From Citricoccus muralis (lineage in GTDB: Bacteria; Actinomycetota; Actinomycetes; Actinomycetales; Micrococcaceae): a stretch of 64,000 nucleotides of DNA. The position numbers were made by a program, and so were the translations under genes. The notes under the pieces are model-generated. The model did no database searches. It saw only the letters and a program-made list of their open reading frames with translations, and was not told where the DNA came from. The number at the start of each line of letters is the position of its first letter. Positions within the stretch are counted from its first letter, which is position 1. Location: NCBI RefSeq assembly GCF_029637705.1, contig NZ_CP121252.1:1674001-1738000 (forward strand), in the 5' to 3' direction. This document shows positions 43,329 to 52,452 of the stretch, piece after piece.

Positions 43329-44618
43329 ATGCGTTCTTGGCCGACGACCGACATCCCTCAGCTGCCCGTTCTTCCCAATGCGCTACGCATCTGGGACACG
43401 GCATCCGGGGCACTGCAGCCAGCGGGTACCCAGCAGGAGGCTTCGCTCTATGTTTGTGGAATCACTCCCTATGATGCGACTCACCTGGGACACGCCAATA
43501 CCTACGTGAGCTTCGATTTGCTGTTGCGCTATTGGCGCGCCAGCGGCCTCAAAGTCAGCTATGTCCAAAACGTCACCGACGTCGACGATCCGCTCCTGGA
43601 ACGTGCCGAGGCCACGGGCGTGGATTGGCGCGAACTGGCCGAATCGCAGACCGATTTGTTCCGTGCCGACATGGAAGCCCTGAACGTGATCGCCCCCGAC
43701 CACTATCTGGGAGCGACGGAAACCGTGGACTGGGTGGTCGACGCGGTGTCGACCCTGATCGACAAGGGTGTGGCTTACCGGGTGCCGGCGGATCCGAAGG
43801 ATGATTTGTCCGTGGATGGCGATGTTTACTTCTCGGTGGATACCGCCGAAGCACAGACCTCTTGGACACTCGGTTCCGTGGGTGGTCTCAGCCTCGAGGA
43901 CATGACCGAGGTGTTCCCGGAGCGCGGTGGTGACCCGCAGCGTCCGGGCAAACGCAATCCTTTCGACCCCTTGCTGTGGCGGGCCGCCCGTGAAGGCGAA
44001 CCGGTGTGGGACGGTGGTCAGCTCGGCCCCGGACGCCCCGGTTGGCATATTGAGTGTTCCTGCATCGCCCGACGGCTGCTACCTGCCCCCTTCTCGGTTC
44101 AGGGTGGAGGCGCCGATCTGCGTTTCCCACACCACGAATTCTCAGCGGCCCACGCAACCGCCGTGGACGGTAAGCCCTTGGCGGAGGCCTTCTTGCACGC
44201 CGGCATGGTGGGCCTGGACGGCGTGAAAATGTCCAAATCCCTGGGCAATTTGGTGTTGGTTTCGCAGTTACGCCGGCGGGGCGTCGAGCCCGTGGCGATT
44301 CGTGCTTTGCTGCTCAGTCACCATTACCGCACGGACTGGTCATTCACCGAAGAAGAACTCGGCCAGGCCCAAGCCCGGGTGGAAGGCTGGCGCTCAGCAC
44401 TGGGCCAGCCCGCTGCCGCACAGGGGTCCGCGCTCTATGCCCAACTACACGACGCCCTCTCGGACGATCTCAACGCACCGGCGGCGCTGCTGCACGTGGA
44501 TGCGTGGGCCGAACGCGTCCACAACGGCGAGACCGAAGGTGACGCTGCAGCCTCAGACCAAACGGTCGAGCCGACGGTGGCTGAGGTGCTCAACGGTCTC
44601 CTCGGCCTGGTGCTGTGA
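43329..44618 (+). CDS. mshC: Mycothiol ligase MshC
   Basis: 429-residue class I synthetase-like enzyme that couples cysteine to glucosaminyl-inositol in mycothiol synthesis. It resembles cysteinyl-tRNA synthetase but lacks the tRNA-binding C-terminus. Motifs are Y-V-C-G-I-T-P-Y-D with a zinc Cys, the HIGH-like H-L-G-H-A-N-T-Y, E-C-S-C-I-A, and K-M-S-K-S (about residue 300). Together with mshA in this window it shows that the organism uses mycothiol. It is convergent with the PAC2 gene with only 1 bp between stops. Confidence 0.95.
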   Translation: MRSWPTTDIPQLPVLPNALRIWDTASGALQPAGTQQEASLYVCGITPYDATHLGHANTYVSFDLLLRYWRASGLKVSYVQNVTDVDDPLLERAEATGVDWRELAESQTDLFRADMEALNVIAPDHYLGATETVDWVVDAVSTLIDKGVAYRVPADPKDDLSVDGDVYFSVDTAEAQTSWTLGSVGGLSLEDMTEVFPERGGDPQRPGKRNPFDPLLWRAAREGEPVWDGGQLGPGRPGWHIECSCIARRLLPAPFSVQGGGADLRFPHHEFSAAHATAVDGKPLAEAFLHAGMVGLDGVKMSKSLGNLVLVSQLRRRGVEPVAIRALLLSHHYRTDWSFTEEELGQAQARVEGWRSALGQPAAAQGSALYAQLHDALSDDLNAPAALLHVDAWAERVHNGETEGDAAASDQTVEPTVAEVLNGLLGLVL

Positions 44619-44619
44619 T

Positions 44620-45516
44620 TCAGCCTTGGTCGCGACGCTTCAGATAGCGTTCAAATTCGCGGGCGATCGACTCGCCACTCGCTTCCGGTAGCTCTTCAGT
44701 GTCGCGGGCTTGTTCTAAGCGACGGATATAGTCCGCGATCTCCGGATCCTCATCGGCGAGGTCGTTGACGCCGCGTTCCCAGGCTGCCGCGTCGTCAGCA
44801 CGATCTTGCAGGTTCAGCCGCACGTCGACGAGCTGTTCCAGTTCCTTCAGCAGTGCCAGCTGAGCCTTAGGGGAGGGCGACTGGGCCACATAGTGAGGGA
44901 CCGGTGCCCACATGGACACGGTCGTGGTGCCCACCTTCTCTGCCGTCGCACTGATCACCCCAACGATGCCGGTGGGCCCCTCATAGCTAGGTGCACGGGC
45001 CCCGACCGCGGTACGTACGGCGTCGTCGCCGGAGGTCAGGGTCGGACTCAGGGGGCGAGAATGGGGCGTGTCGGAGAGCAGCGCCCCCACGAGCACGATG
45101 GCGTCGATGCGGTGTTCGGCCGCTGTGGTGAGTAATTCGGCGGTGAAGGACTTCCACCGGAAGTTCGGCTCGACGCCCAGCATCAAAAACAGTTCCGCAG
45201 GGGTATCAGGGGACTGACACTGCAACAATCGTGTTTGCGGCCAGGCAATATCGCTACGACCGTCCGCCAGCCGCGTCACCACGGGCCGATTCACCTGATA
45301 GTCGTAGTACTCATCGGCGTTGAGCACGGAGACTTGCTGCGCATCGAGTTGTCGCCCGACTTCTTCAACAGCGTCCGTGGCTGCCTCTCCCGCGTCATTC
45401 CACCCTTCGAAAGCAACCAGCAGAATACGGGGCCGGTGAGTAACCTCAGGATCGGCGAGCAGGTGATCGACCAGAGACCGGTGCTCGGCGGCGGAAGGCT
45501 GGTTGTCGTCCGTCAT
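44620..45516 (-). CDS. PAC2 family protein
   Basis: 298-residue protein of the PAC2 (proteasome assembly chaperone-like) family, found near the Pup-proteasome locus in many Actinobacteria. Characteristic segments are A-F-E-G-W-N-D-A-G-E-A-A (about residues 32-43), L-L-G-V-E-P-N-F-R-W and the T-S-M/V-S-x-W-A-P-V-P-H-Y-V-like motif (V-S-M-W-A-P-V-P-H-Y-V). The start is ATG at 45516 because GGGG lies 6 nt upstream; upstream in-frame starts lack a site. Its role in proteasome assembly is suggested by the name and location only. Divergent from the M50 protease gene. Confidence 0.85.
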   Translation of the reverse strand: MTDDNQPSAAEHRSLVDHLLADPEVTHRPRILLVAFEGWNDAGEAATDAVEEVGRQLDAQQVSVLNADEYYDYQVNRPVVTRLADGRSDIAWPQTRLLQCQSPDTPAELFLMLGVEPNFRWKSFTAELLTTAAEHRIDAIVLVGALLSDTPHSRPLSPTLTSGDDAVRTAVGARAPSYEGPTGIVGVISATAEKVGTTTVSMWAPVPHYVAQSPSPKAQLALLKELEQLVDVRLNLQDRADDAAAWERGVNDLADEDPEIADYIRRLEQARDTEELPEASGESIAREFERYLKRRDQG

Positions 45517-45597
45517 ACACATCCCCGTACTCGTCTGCTTGTCGTTCACCTTCACCCTAGCCCTCTATCGCGGCAGAAGTCAGCATGTGGGCTGAAC

Positions 45598-45603
45598 TAG
45601 ACT
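45598..45603 (+). promoter_or_regulatory. -10 box TAGACT, leaderless promoter
   Basis: TAGACT ends 6 nt before an ATG at 45610 that opens a 19-codon reading frame leading into the M50 protease gene. Confidence 0.5.
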
Positions 45604-45609
45604 TGGTGC

Positions 45610-45669
45610 ATGGTTCCATCGCCGTCCTTCGCACCGACGCCCGCGAACCGCGCAGAGAGCTACCGATGA
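45610..45669 (+). CDS. 19-residue leader peptide coupled to the M50 protease
   Basis: The reading frame MVPSPSFAPTPANRAESYR starts exactly 6 nt after the TAGACT box and its stop codon overlaps the ATG of the protease gene (ATGA at 45666-45669). This has the form of a leaderless upstream ORF translationally coupled to the main gene. The peptide is Pro/Ser/Ala-rich, with no known homologue. Evidence is positional only; an alternative is that the protease starts at the in-frame GTG at 45606, 2 nt after the box, which fits less well. Confidence 0.5.
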   Translation: MVPSPSFAPTPANRAESYR

Positions 45670-46820
45670 GATTCCGAGGGGTGCCCCTGACCATCTCATG
45701 GTCCTGGCTCGTGTTCGCGGCCGTCATCACCATGCTGTTCCTGCCGACAGTGCGAGCAGTGATGCCCGCGGCTTCCACCGTCGCACATCTGCTGATGGCG
45801 CTGTGCTTCGCAGGACTGCTCCTTCTCATTGTCATTCTGCACGAGGCGTCCCATGCCGTGGCCGCCGGAATTTTCGGCTGGCCGGTGCACCGCATCCATG
45901 TCTCGCTCTGGGGCGGGGAGACCCGCTATTCCGTGGGCGACACCGGAGCACCCCCTACCCCCGGCCGCATGCTGGTGGTGGCGTTGGCCGGACCTGCCGC
46001 CAATGTGGCCGCGGCCGGGCTCGGCATCGCGCTGACCTACCTGTGGATCCCCGGAGCAGCCGGGTCGTTGCTGTTGCTTTATTGGATCTACGCAAATTGG
46101 TTGATTGCTGCGTTCAATCTGCTGCCCGGTCATCCGCTCGACGGCGGACGGCTGGTGGAGTCCGCCGTCTGGAAGGCCACCGGTGACCCGCACCGTGGCC
46201 GTCTCGCAGCCGGCTGGGCAGGCCGCTGTGTCGCCGTCGCGGTGGCCCTGGCCGGACTGCTCTTTCCGTTGCTTCACGCTGGTGAGCTCGACCCGTTCTA
46301 TCTGTTGATTGGAATGCTGATGGCGGTGTTCCTCTGGAGTGCGGCGTCCGGGGCCATTCACCAATCGCGTTCCGAACTGACCGCGCGTCGGATTTCTGCT
46401 GAGATGCTGATGCACGCCGCCGTCACGGTATCCATCCGTGCAACCGTGGCTGATCTGATCCGCGCCCAAGTTTGTGGGGCTGACCCGGAGACGGGCGAAG
46501 ACACGGATCCGCCGGTCCAGGTGATCGTCCCGGACGGCACCAGTAGTCGACCCGTGGCGCTCGGGCTGGTGGATCCTCGCGCCGTGGCCGGAGTTGATCC
46601 CGCCGAAGCCGATGTGACCCCGGTGATGTCGGTGGCGCGTGAGGTGAACCCGTATGCCGTGGTGCCCCTCACGGCGACCGGAATGCAGCTGATGCGCCGT
46701 AGCGAGGAAACCGCTCCCTCACCACTGATCGTCTATGATGACCGAGCCGGAATCGTTGGTGTGATTTACCGCGCCGATCTACTGCAGCTGCTGGCCTCGC
46801 CGGTGCTGCGCCACGGCTGA
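45666..46820 (+). CDS. M50 family site-2-type intramembrane metalloprotease
   Basis: 384-residue membrane protease. The zinc motif H-E-A-S-H (His59, Glu60, His63) lies in a membrane helix, and the second motif N-L-L-P-G-H-P-L-D-G-G-R carries the third ligand Asp. About six helices are visible up to residue 235; the C-terminal 150 residues form a soluble part resembling a pair of CBS domains, which bind adenine nucleotides in other members. The ATG overlaps the stop of a short leader ORF and has no strong ribosome site, so coupling is likely. Upstream of trmI by 40 bp. Substrate unknown, perhaps an anti-sigma factor. Confidence 0.85.
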   Translation: MRFRGVPLTISWSWLVFAAVITMLFLPTVRAVMPAASTVAHLLMALCFAGLLLLIVILHEASHAVAAGIFGWPVHRIHVSLWGGETRYSVGDTGAPPTPGRMLVVALAGPAANVAAAGLGIALTYLWIPGAAGSLLLLYWIYANWLIAAFNLLPGHPLDGGRLVESAVWKATGDPHRGRLAAGWAGRCVAVAVALAGLLFPLLHAGELDPFYLLIGMLMAVFLWSAASGAIHQSRSELTARRISAEMLMHAAVTVSIRATVADLIRAQVCGADPETGEDTDPPVQVIVPDGTSSRPVALGLVDPRAVAGVDPAEADVTPVMSVAREVNPYAVVPLTATGMQLMRRSEETAPSPLIVYDDRAGIVGVIYRADLLQLLASPVLRHG

Positions 46821-46860
46821 ACCCCCGCACGCGCCCTTTCGAGAGGACACCGCCTCCACG

Positions 46861-47937
46861 ATGACCAACCCACCTCTACCCACACCGCGACCCGCTGTTG
46901 GTTCTTCTCTGCGCCGCGGCCCGCTGCGCTCCGGGGAGCGCGTGCAGCTCAAAGATGATCGCGGCCGGCTCAATACGATCACTTTGGTGTCCGGCGGACA
47001 GTTTCACAGCTACCAGGGTGTGATTCACCACGACGATCTGATCGGTGGCCCGGAAGGTGTCGTCGTCCCGAACTCGGCGGGCCGTGACCACCAGATCTTG
47101 CGCCCCCTGCTCAACGACTTCGTGCTGTCCATGCCGCGCGGGGCCACCGTGGTGTACCCAAAGGACGCCGCCCAGATCGTCCAGCTCGGGGATATCTACC
47201 CCGGGGCACGTGTGGTGGAGGCCGGCGTGGGTTCAGGGGCACTGTCGATCTCGTTGTTGCGCGCGATTGGGGACCAGGGTCAGCTCACCTCCTATGAACG
47301 ACGCGAGGATTTCGCCGAGATCGCCCACGGCAACGTGACAGCGTTCCTGGGGGAGGAGCACCCGGGCTGGCGGATTCGACTTGGTGACTTCCAGGATGTC
47401 GTCGTCCAGGATCACGCCCCGGGCAGCGTCGATCGCGTCGTGCTCGACATGCTCGCCCCCTGGGAATGTGTGGATGCCGTGGCTCAGGTGTTGGCCCCCG
47501 GCGGGGTGTGGGTGAACTACATTGCCACCGCCACCCAACTCTCCCGGGTTGCTGAAGCCATCCGGACGGACGGACGCTTCACCCAGGTGGAGGCTTCCGA
47601 GACCATGGTGCGCGGCTGGCATCTCGACGGGCTGGCTGTCCGCCCAGATCACCGTATGGTGGCCCACACCGGATTCCTGCTCGTGACCCGCCGTCTGGCG
47701 CAGGGGGAGGAAGCGCTGAAGCTACGCAAGCGCATCAAGGCGTCCGAATTCAGTGAGGTGGACGTCGAAGCCTGGACCCCTTCGGACCCACAGGCGTGGA
47801 CTCCGCAGGCGGTGGGGGAGCGCCCCACGAGCGAAAAGAAGGCTCGCAAAGCAGGACGCGACGCACAGAGGATTGCCGACCATGCTCAGCGTGCAGCGCA
47901 ATCACGTGGAGACGAGACACACACCCGAGTAGACTGA
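46861..47937 (+). CDS. trmI: tRNA (adenine-N1)-methyltransferase TrmI
   Basis: 358-residue SAM-dependent enzyme that makes m1A58 in the tRNA T-loop. The SAM motif V-E-A-G-V-G-S-G-A-L-S lies at about residue 119 and D-M-L-A-P-W at about 200, as in the tetrameric TrmI of mycobacteria. The C-terminal 60 residues are charged and likely disordered. GAGAGGAC precedes the ATG by about 10 nt. It is adjacent to arc as in many Actinobacteria. A TAGACT box inside its last codons (47930-47935) could serve arc. Confidence 0.93.
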   Translation: MTNPPLPTPRPAVGSSLRRGPLRSGERVQLKDDRGRLNTITLVSGGQFHSYQGVIHHDDLIGGPEGVVVPNSAGRDHQILRPLLNDFVLSMPRGATVVYPKDAAQIVQLGDIYPGARVVEAGVGSGALSISLLRAIGDQGQLTSYERREDFAEIAHGNVTAFLGEEHPGWRIRLGDFQDVVVQDHAPGSVDRVVLDMLAPWECVDAVAQVLAPGGVWVNYIATATQLSRVAEAIRTDGRFTQVEASETMVRGWHLDGLAVRPDHRMVAHTGFLLVTRRLAQGEEALKLRKRIKASEFSEVDVEAWTPSDPQAWTPQAVGERPTSEKKARKAGRDAQRIADHAQRAAQSRGDETHTRVD

Positions 47938-47979
47938 TGGGGCAGTAAGTCATCCCTCAGCAGTACAGAGAAGGTGCTC

Positions 47980-49740
47980 GTGACGGAATCGTTCACATCG
48001 CAGGACCATCCTGTCGCCCAGCAGGACAGCGCGCAGTCTGAGCTGCAGCGCCAGTTCGACGCGACCAAACGACGTCTGGCGACCCTGATCGAGAAAAACC
48101 GCCAGTTACGCTCGGAAATAAACACCGCGGCCCGCAACAACCGCCGCATGGTGGAGTTGCTCAACACGACCCGTGACGAGATCACCACGCTGAAACAGGC
48201 GCTGGATCTCTCCGCCGAGCCGCCCTTTGGCTACGCAACGGTGTTGGAAATCCACGAAAAGCGTGATCCGGTCGAGGGAGTGGAGATCGCTGCCGCCGCC
48301 CAGGGCGGGGTGGACGTCATCTACAACGGGCGGAAACTGCGCACCTCGCTGTCACCGCTGGTGGAACGCAGTAACGTCACCTCCGGAACCGAGGTGCTAC
48401 TCGATGAGTCGCTGAACATCATCGCGGTGCTGGAAGCCGGGCAGACCGGTGACCTCGTCCGTGTGAAGGAAGTTCTGGAGTCGGGTCTGCTGGTGGTCAT
48501 CGGCCGTGCCGACGATGAGCGCGTGGTTCGTCGTGCACACCGGCTCATTGATCAGCCCATCCGGGTCGGCGACGCCGTAACAGTTGATTTCCGTTCCGGC
48601 TATGCACTGGACCTGGTTCCCATGACCGAAGTCCAGGATGTCGTCCTAGAGGAAGTCCCCGACGTCACCTTCGAAGATATCGGCGGCCTGACCGAGCAGA
48701 TTGAACAAATCCGCGACGCCGTGGAAACTCCCTTCCTTCACCCCGAGCTCTACCGTGAACACGGGTTGAATCCGCCCAAGGGCATTCTGCTCTACGGTCC
48801 GCCCGGAACCGGCAAGACACTGATCGCCAAAGCGGTGGCGAATTCCCTGGCGCGCCGTAGCCAGAGCGCTCATCGCAGCTCCTTCTTCCTCAACATCAAA
48901 GGTCCTGAGCTGCTGAACAAGTACGTCGGTGAAACGGAGCGCCACCTGCGTACGATTTTCGCCCGTGCCCGGGAAAAAGCCGCCGATGGCCACCCCGTGG
49001 TCGTGTTCTTCGACGAGATGGAATCCCTCTTCCGGACCCGTGGCTCCGGAGTGTCCTCCGATGTTGAGACGACCATCGTGCCCCAGCTGCTTGCCGAAAT
49101 TGACGGCGTGGAGCGGCTCGATAACGTCATCGTCATCGGTGCCTCGAACCGTGAGGACATGATAGATCCGGCCATTCTGCGCCCCGGTCGACTCGACGTG
49201 AAGATTCGCGTGAACCGGCCGGACGCGGAAGGCGCTCGCGAGATCCTGTCTCGGTACCTCACCCCGGACCTTCCCCTGCACCCGGACGAACTGGCTGCCC
49301 ACGACGGCGACCGCGTCGAGACCGCTGCCTCGCTGCGGGAGGCCATCGTCAATGCCCTCTTCGCCAAGACCTGGGCTACTCGTTACGCCGAGCTGACCTT
49401 CGTCACCGGAGAGGTACGCACCCTACATTTCGGTGACCTGGTATCCGGCGCAGTGCTGGCCAACATTGTGGACCGCGCGAAAACGGCGGCCATCAAGGAG
49501 CATCTGGCCGAACGCGCCGAATCCGGTGCGGCCAGCGCCACCAAGGGCATTCGGAGCCGGCACGTGCTCCAGGCAGTCTCCGCCGAATTCAGGGAGCAAG
49601 AAGATCTGCCCAATACCAGCAGCCCCGAAGAATGGGCACGGATTTCCGGACTGGGGAACAAGCAGGTGGTGAAGCTACGCATGCTTTCCCAGGATCTGCC
49701 AGCCTCACCGCATGAAGCCACCCAGGCAGCCACTCGATGA
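47980..49740 (+). CDS. arc: Proteasomal AAA ATPase ARC/Mpa
   Basis: 586-residue hexameric unfoldase that feeds pupylated proteins into the 20S core. It has an N-terminal coiled coil for Pup binding (about residues 15-68), the OB double domain (about 70-225), then the AAA module with Walker A G-P-P-G-T-G-K-T (about residue 274), Walker B V-F-F-D-E-M (about 340), and R-P-G-R-L-D. The GTG at 47980 has GAGAAGG 5 nt upstream. Odd: the C-terminus reads A-A-T-R; the Q-Y-L-type docking tail of proteasome-linked ATPases is absent. The stop overlaps dop by 4 bp. Confidence 0.95.
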   Translation: MTESFTSQDHPVAQQDSAQSELQRQFDATKRRLATLIEKNRQLRSEINTAARNNRRMVELLNTTRDEITTLKQALDLSAEPPFGYATVLEIHEKRDPVEGVEIAAAAQGGVDVIYNGRKLRTSLSPLVERSNVTSGTEVLLDESLNIIAVLEAGQTGDLVRVKEVLESGLLVVIGRADDERVVRRAHRLIDQPIRVGDAVTVDFRSGYALDLVPMTEVQDVVLEEVPDVTFEDIGGLTEQIEQIRDAVETPFLHPELYREHGLNPPKGILLYGPPGTGKTLIAKAVANSLARRSQSAHRSSFFLNIKGPELLNKYVGETERHLRTIFARAREKAADGHPVVVFFDEMESLFRTRGSGVSSDVETTIVPQLLAEIDGVERLDNVIVIGASNREDMIDPAILRPGRLDVKIRVNRPDAEGAREILSRYLTPDLPLHPDELAAHDGDRVETAASLREAIVNALFAKTWATRYAELTFVTGEVRTLHFGDLVSGAVLANIVDRAKTAAIKEHLAERAESGAASATKGIRSRHVLQAVSAEFREQEDLPNTSSPEEWARISGLGNKQVVKLRMLSQDLPASPHEATQAATR

Positions 49741-51452
49741 CCCCTCAGCCGTCCCCGAACGGGAGCCATGCTTGGCGTGGGCTTCCGGAGATCATCCCTA
49801 CCGAAGCCGCGGCGCGGATTCCCGATGGGGCCGACACCGCCGGATGGGGCGTTCACCGCGTCATGGGGCTAGAAACTGAGTTTGGCATCCATGCCCCAGC
49901 GCAACCCGGGGCCGGTCATTCCGTGCTGTCCATCGAATTGGTCAATGCCTACGGCCAACGCATCCGGTCCGGTGGCGGTTCCGTGGCCGGCACCGAATGG
50001 GACTATGGCGAAGAATCACCGTTGACCGACGCCCGTGGCTGGCAGCTGCCCCGGTCCGCAGCGCACCCTACCCAGCTCACCGACCGGGCTCTGACCGATA
50101 ATGATGGGCAGCCGGTGAATCTGTTGCTCAACGTCTTGCTGCCCAACGGGGCCCGGTTCTATGTGGACCACGCCCACCCTGAATACTCTTCCCCAGAGAC
50201 CACGAATCCCTGGGACGCGATGATCTGGGACCAGGCGGGAGACCGCATCGCCCAGGCCGCAGCCGACCAGATCGGCCTCGCCGAAGGCGCCCCCGAAGTG
50301 TTGGTCTACAAAAACAACACCGACAACAAGTCGGTGTCCTATGGCGCCCACGAGAACTACTTGATCCCGCGTAGCCTCGATTTCGAGGACCTCGCGCGGC
50401 AACTCATCCCGTTCTTCGTCTCTCGTCAGGTGATCTGCGGCGCCGGTCGCGTCGGGCTCGGCCAGACCGGAACCCGTGCCGGGTTCCAGATTTCACAGCG
50501 CGCCGATTTCTTCGAAGAGGAGATCGGCCTAGAGACCACCATCCGGCGTCCGATCATCAACACTCGAGATGAGCCACACGCCGCCGCCGAACGCTACCGG
50601 CGTCTCCACGTCATCATCGGGGACGCGAACCTGTCACAGACCGCTACCTGGCTGCGTTGCGGGATGACCGCTCTGGTGCTCTCCATGATCGAGTTGGGCA
50701 CGTGCCCCCGCATCCAACTGGCTGATCCGGTGACGGCGCTCCAGACCATCAGCCACGACCCGACCCTGCAGGCAACGGTGACCGTCTACGGGCGCGGCGA
50801 GCACACGGGGGTCGACCTGCTGGAAATCTATCTTGAGGCGGCCGAGGCCCACGTTGAACGCTTCGGCATGACCGATCCGCAGACCATGCAGGTTCTGCGC
50901 AGTTGGCGCGAAATCCTCGATCAGCTTCGCATCAACCCCCTGGCGCTCTCCGATCGTCTGGACTGGGTAGCCAAGTACCAATTGCTCTCGGGCCTGCGCG
51001 ACCGGCACGGCCTGGACTGGGACCACCCGAAGCTGGGCATGCTCGACCTGCAATATGCCGATCTGCGTCCCGGAAAGGGTCTCTACCAAGCCTTGGTCCG
51101 CCGGGGCTCCATGACCACCTTGGTCAACGAGGACACGATCTCCCGTGCCGTGCAGTTCCCGCCCGACGACACCCGGGCTTGGCTCCGCGGTCGTGTCATC
51201 GACTTGTTCGAGCCCCATCTGGCCGGAGTGAGCTGGGATACTCTGGTCCTCAGACCTCACCGCGAAGGCCGCGTCCACCGCTATGTGCTCCGGGAGCCCC
51301 TGCGCGGGCGAGCCGCCGACGTCGGCGCACTGTTGGCCACCGACGTCCACCTCGACGCACCAGAAACCAGCGACGCCGCACTGACCCAACTGATCAACTT
51401 ACTGGAACGGCTCACGGTAGCCGCACCAGCCCCGGGCTTCATCGAGCCCTAG
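49737..51452 (+). CDS. dop: Depupylase / Pup deamidase Dop
   Basis: 571-residue glutamine-synthetase-like enzyme that deamidates the C-terminal Gln of Pup and removes Pup from substrates. The ATP/metal segment M-G-L-E-T-E-F-G-I lies near residue 43, the D-Y-G-E-E-S-P-L Dop loop follows, and the nucleophile Asp sits in Y-V-D-H-A-H-P-E-Y. Starting at 49737 (overlap ATGA with arc) gives a 40-residue extension before the motif, whereas Dop usually starts a few residues before it; ATG at 49863 is the alternative. It comes directly before pup. Confidence 0.93.
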   Translation: MTPQPSPNGSHAWRGLPEIIPTEAAARIPDGADTAGWGVHRVMGLETEFGIHAPAQPGAGHSVLSIELVNAYGQRIRSGGGSVAGTEWDYGEESPLTDARGWQLPRSAAHPTQLTDRALTDNDGQPVNLLLNVLLPNGARFYVDHAHPEYSSPETTNPWDAMIWDQAGDRIAQAAADQIGLAEGAPEVLVYKNNTDNKSVSYGAHENYLIPRSLDFEDLARQLIPFFVSRQVICGAGRVGLGQTGTRAGFQISQRADFFEEEIGLETTIRRPIINTRDEPHAAAERYRRLHVIIGDANLSQTATWLRCGMTALVLSMIELGTCPRIQLADPVTALQTISHDPTLQATVTVYGRGEHTGVDLLEIYLEAAEAHVERFGMTDPQTMQVLRSWREILDQLRINPLALSDRLDWVAKYQLLSGLRDRHGLDWDHPKLGMLDLQYADLRPGKGLYQALVRRGSMTTLVNEDTISRAVQFPPDDTRAWLRGRVIDLFEPHLAGVSWDTLVLRPHREGRVHRYVLREPLRGRAADVGALLATDVHLDAPETSDAALTQLINLLERLTVAAPAPGFIEP

Positions 51453-51469
51453 AACCGAAGGAGACCCCC

Positions 51470-51658
51470 ATGTCACAGCAGAACTTCTCATCCAACACCT
51501 CGCGCGACGACGACCAGCCCACGCCGGAAGCCGCTCCCGCCGCACAGGCGCAGGTGCCCAGCAACGATCTCGACTCCCTGCTTGACGAAATCGACACCGT
51601 GTTGGAATCCAACGCCGAAGAGTTCGTGCGCGGATTCGTCCAGAAGGGCGGCCAGTGA
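51470..51658 (+). CDS. pup: Prokaryotic ubiquitin-like protein Pup
   Basis: 62-residue intrinsically disordered tag. The C-terminal half ([16 protein letters not shown]) binds the coiled coil of the ATPase, and the end is G-G-Q, so Dop must deamidate it to Glu before ligation by PafA. GAAGGAG lies 6 nt upstream of the ATG. The stop overlaps the prcB GTG start (GTGA). Confidence 0.97.
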   Translation: MSQQNFSSNTSRDDDQPTPEAAPAAQAQVPSNDLDSLLDEIDTVLESNAEEFVRGFVQKGGQ

Positions 51659-52452
51659 CCTCGCTGCCGCACACCGGAGCCGCACCAGGTTTGGAGGCGT
51701 CCTTCCTCGCCCACCTGCAGCAGCACCAGCCGCAGTTGGTTCCGGCCCCGGTGACGGGGCTCGCCGAAACACCGGTTCCCCACGCCACCACGATCGTCGC
51801 TCTGTTGTATCAGGGCGGCGTCATCATGGCGGGGGACCGACGCGCCACCATGGGCACCACCATCGCCTCATCGCGAATGGAGAAGGTCTTCCCGGCGGAC
51901 ACCCACTCGGTGGTCGGGGTATCCGGTGCCGCCGGTATCGCTCTGGACATGGCGCGTCTTTTCGCTGTTGAGCTCGAGCATTACGAGAAGATCGAAGGCA
52001 CCGAACTCTCCCTATTGGGTAAAGCTAACCGCCTGGCGGCCCTGGTACGTGCCCAATTACCGGCCCTGAGCCAGGGACTCGTCGCACTGCCACTCTTTGC
52101 CGGCGTCGATGCCATCACCGGTGCGGCCCGGATTATCAGCTTCGACATCACCGGCGGGCGTTACCAGGAGCACCATCACCACACCATCGGCTCCGGTTCG
52201 CCCTATGCTCGCGGCTCACTGAAAAAGCTGTGGTCGCCCGGGCTCGCCGAAGACGATGCCCTGCGCGTGGCTGTGCACGCCCTGATTGATGCAGCTGACG
52301 ACGACGCTGCCACATCCGGGCCCGACTCACGCCGCCGCATCTGGCCGGTGGTGTACACGGTGACCGCGGACGGAAATGAACGGGTCGACGAGGCACGTGT
52401 TGCGTCCGTCGCCGAACAGATTATGGACCAGCGGGGAGACGATCGATCATGA
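51655..52452 (+). CDS. prcB: 20S proteasome beta subunit PrcB
   Basis: 265-residue catalytic subunit. A propeptide of 44 residues precedes the catalytic Thr45 in H-A-T-T-I-V-A-L, with G-D-R-R-A-T and M-E-K-V-F carrying the conserved Asp and Lys. The residue before the cleavage site is Ala instead of the usual Gly. [16 protein letters not shown] and a C-terminal beta domain complete the fold. GTG start overlaps pup, and the 3' end overlaps prcA by 4 bp. Confidence 0.95.
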   Translation: MTSLPHTGAAPGLEASFLAHLQQHQPQLVPAPVTGLAETPVPHATTIVALLYQGGVIMAGDRRATMGTTIASSRMEKVFPADTHSVVGVSGAAGIALDMARLFAVELEHYEKIEGTELSLLGKANRLAALVRAQLPALSQGLVALPLFAGVDAITGAARIISFDITGGRYQEHHHHTIGSGSPYARGSLKKLWSPGLAEDDALRVAVHALIDAADDDAATSGPDSRRRIWPVVYTVTADGNERVDEARVASVAEQIMDQRGDDRS

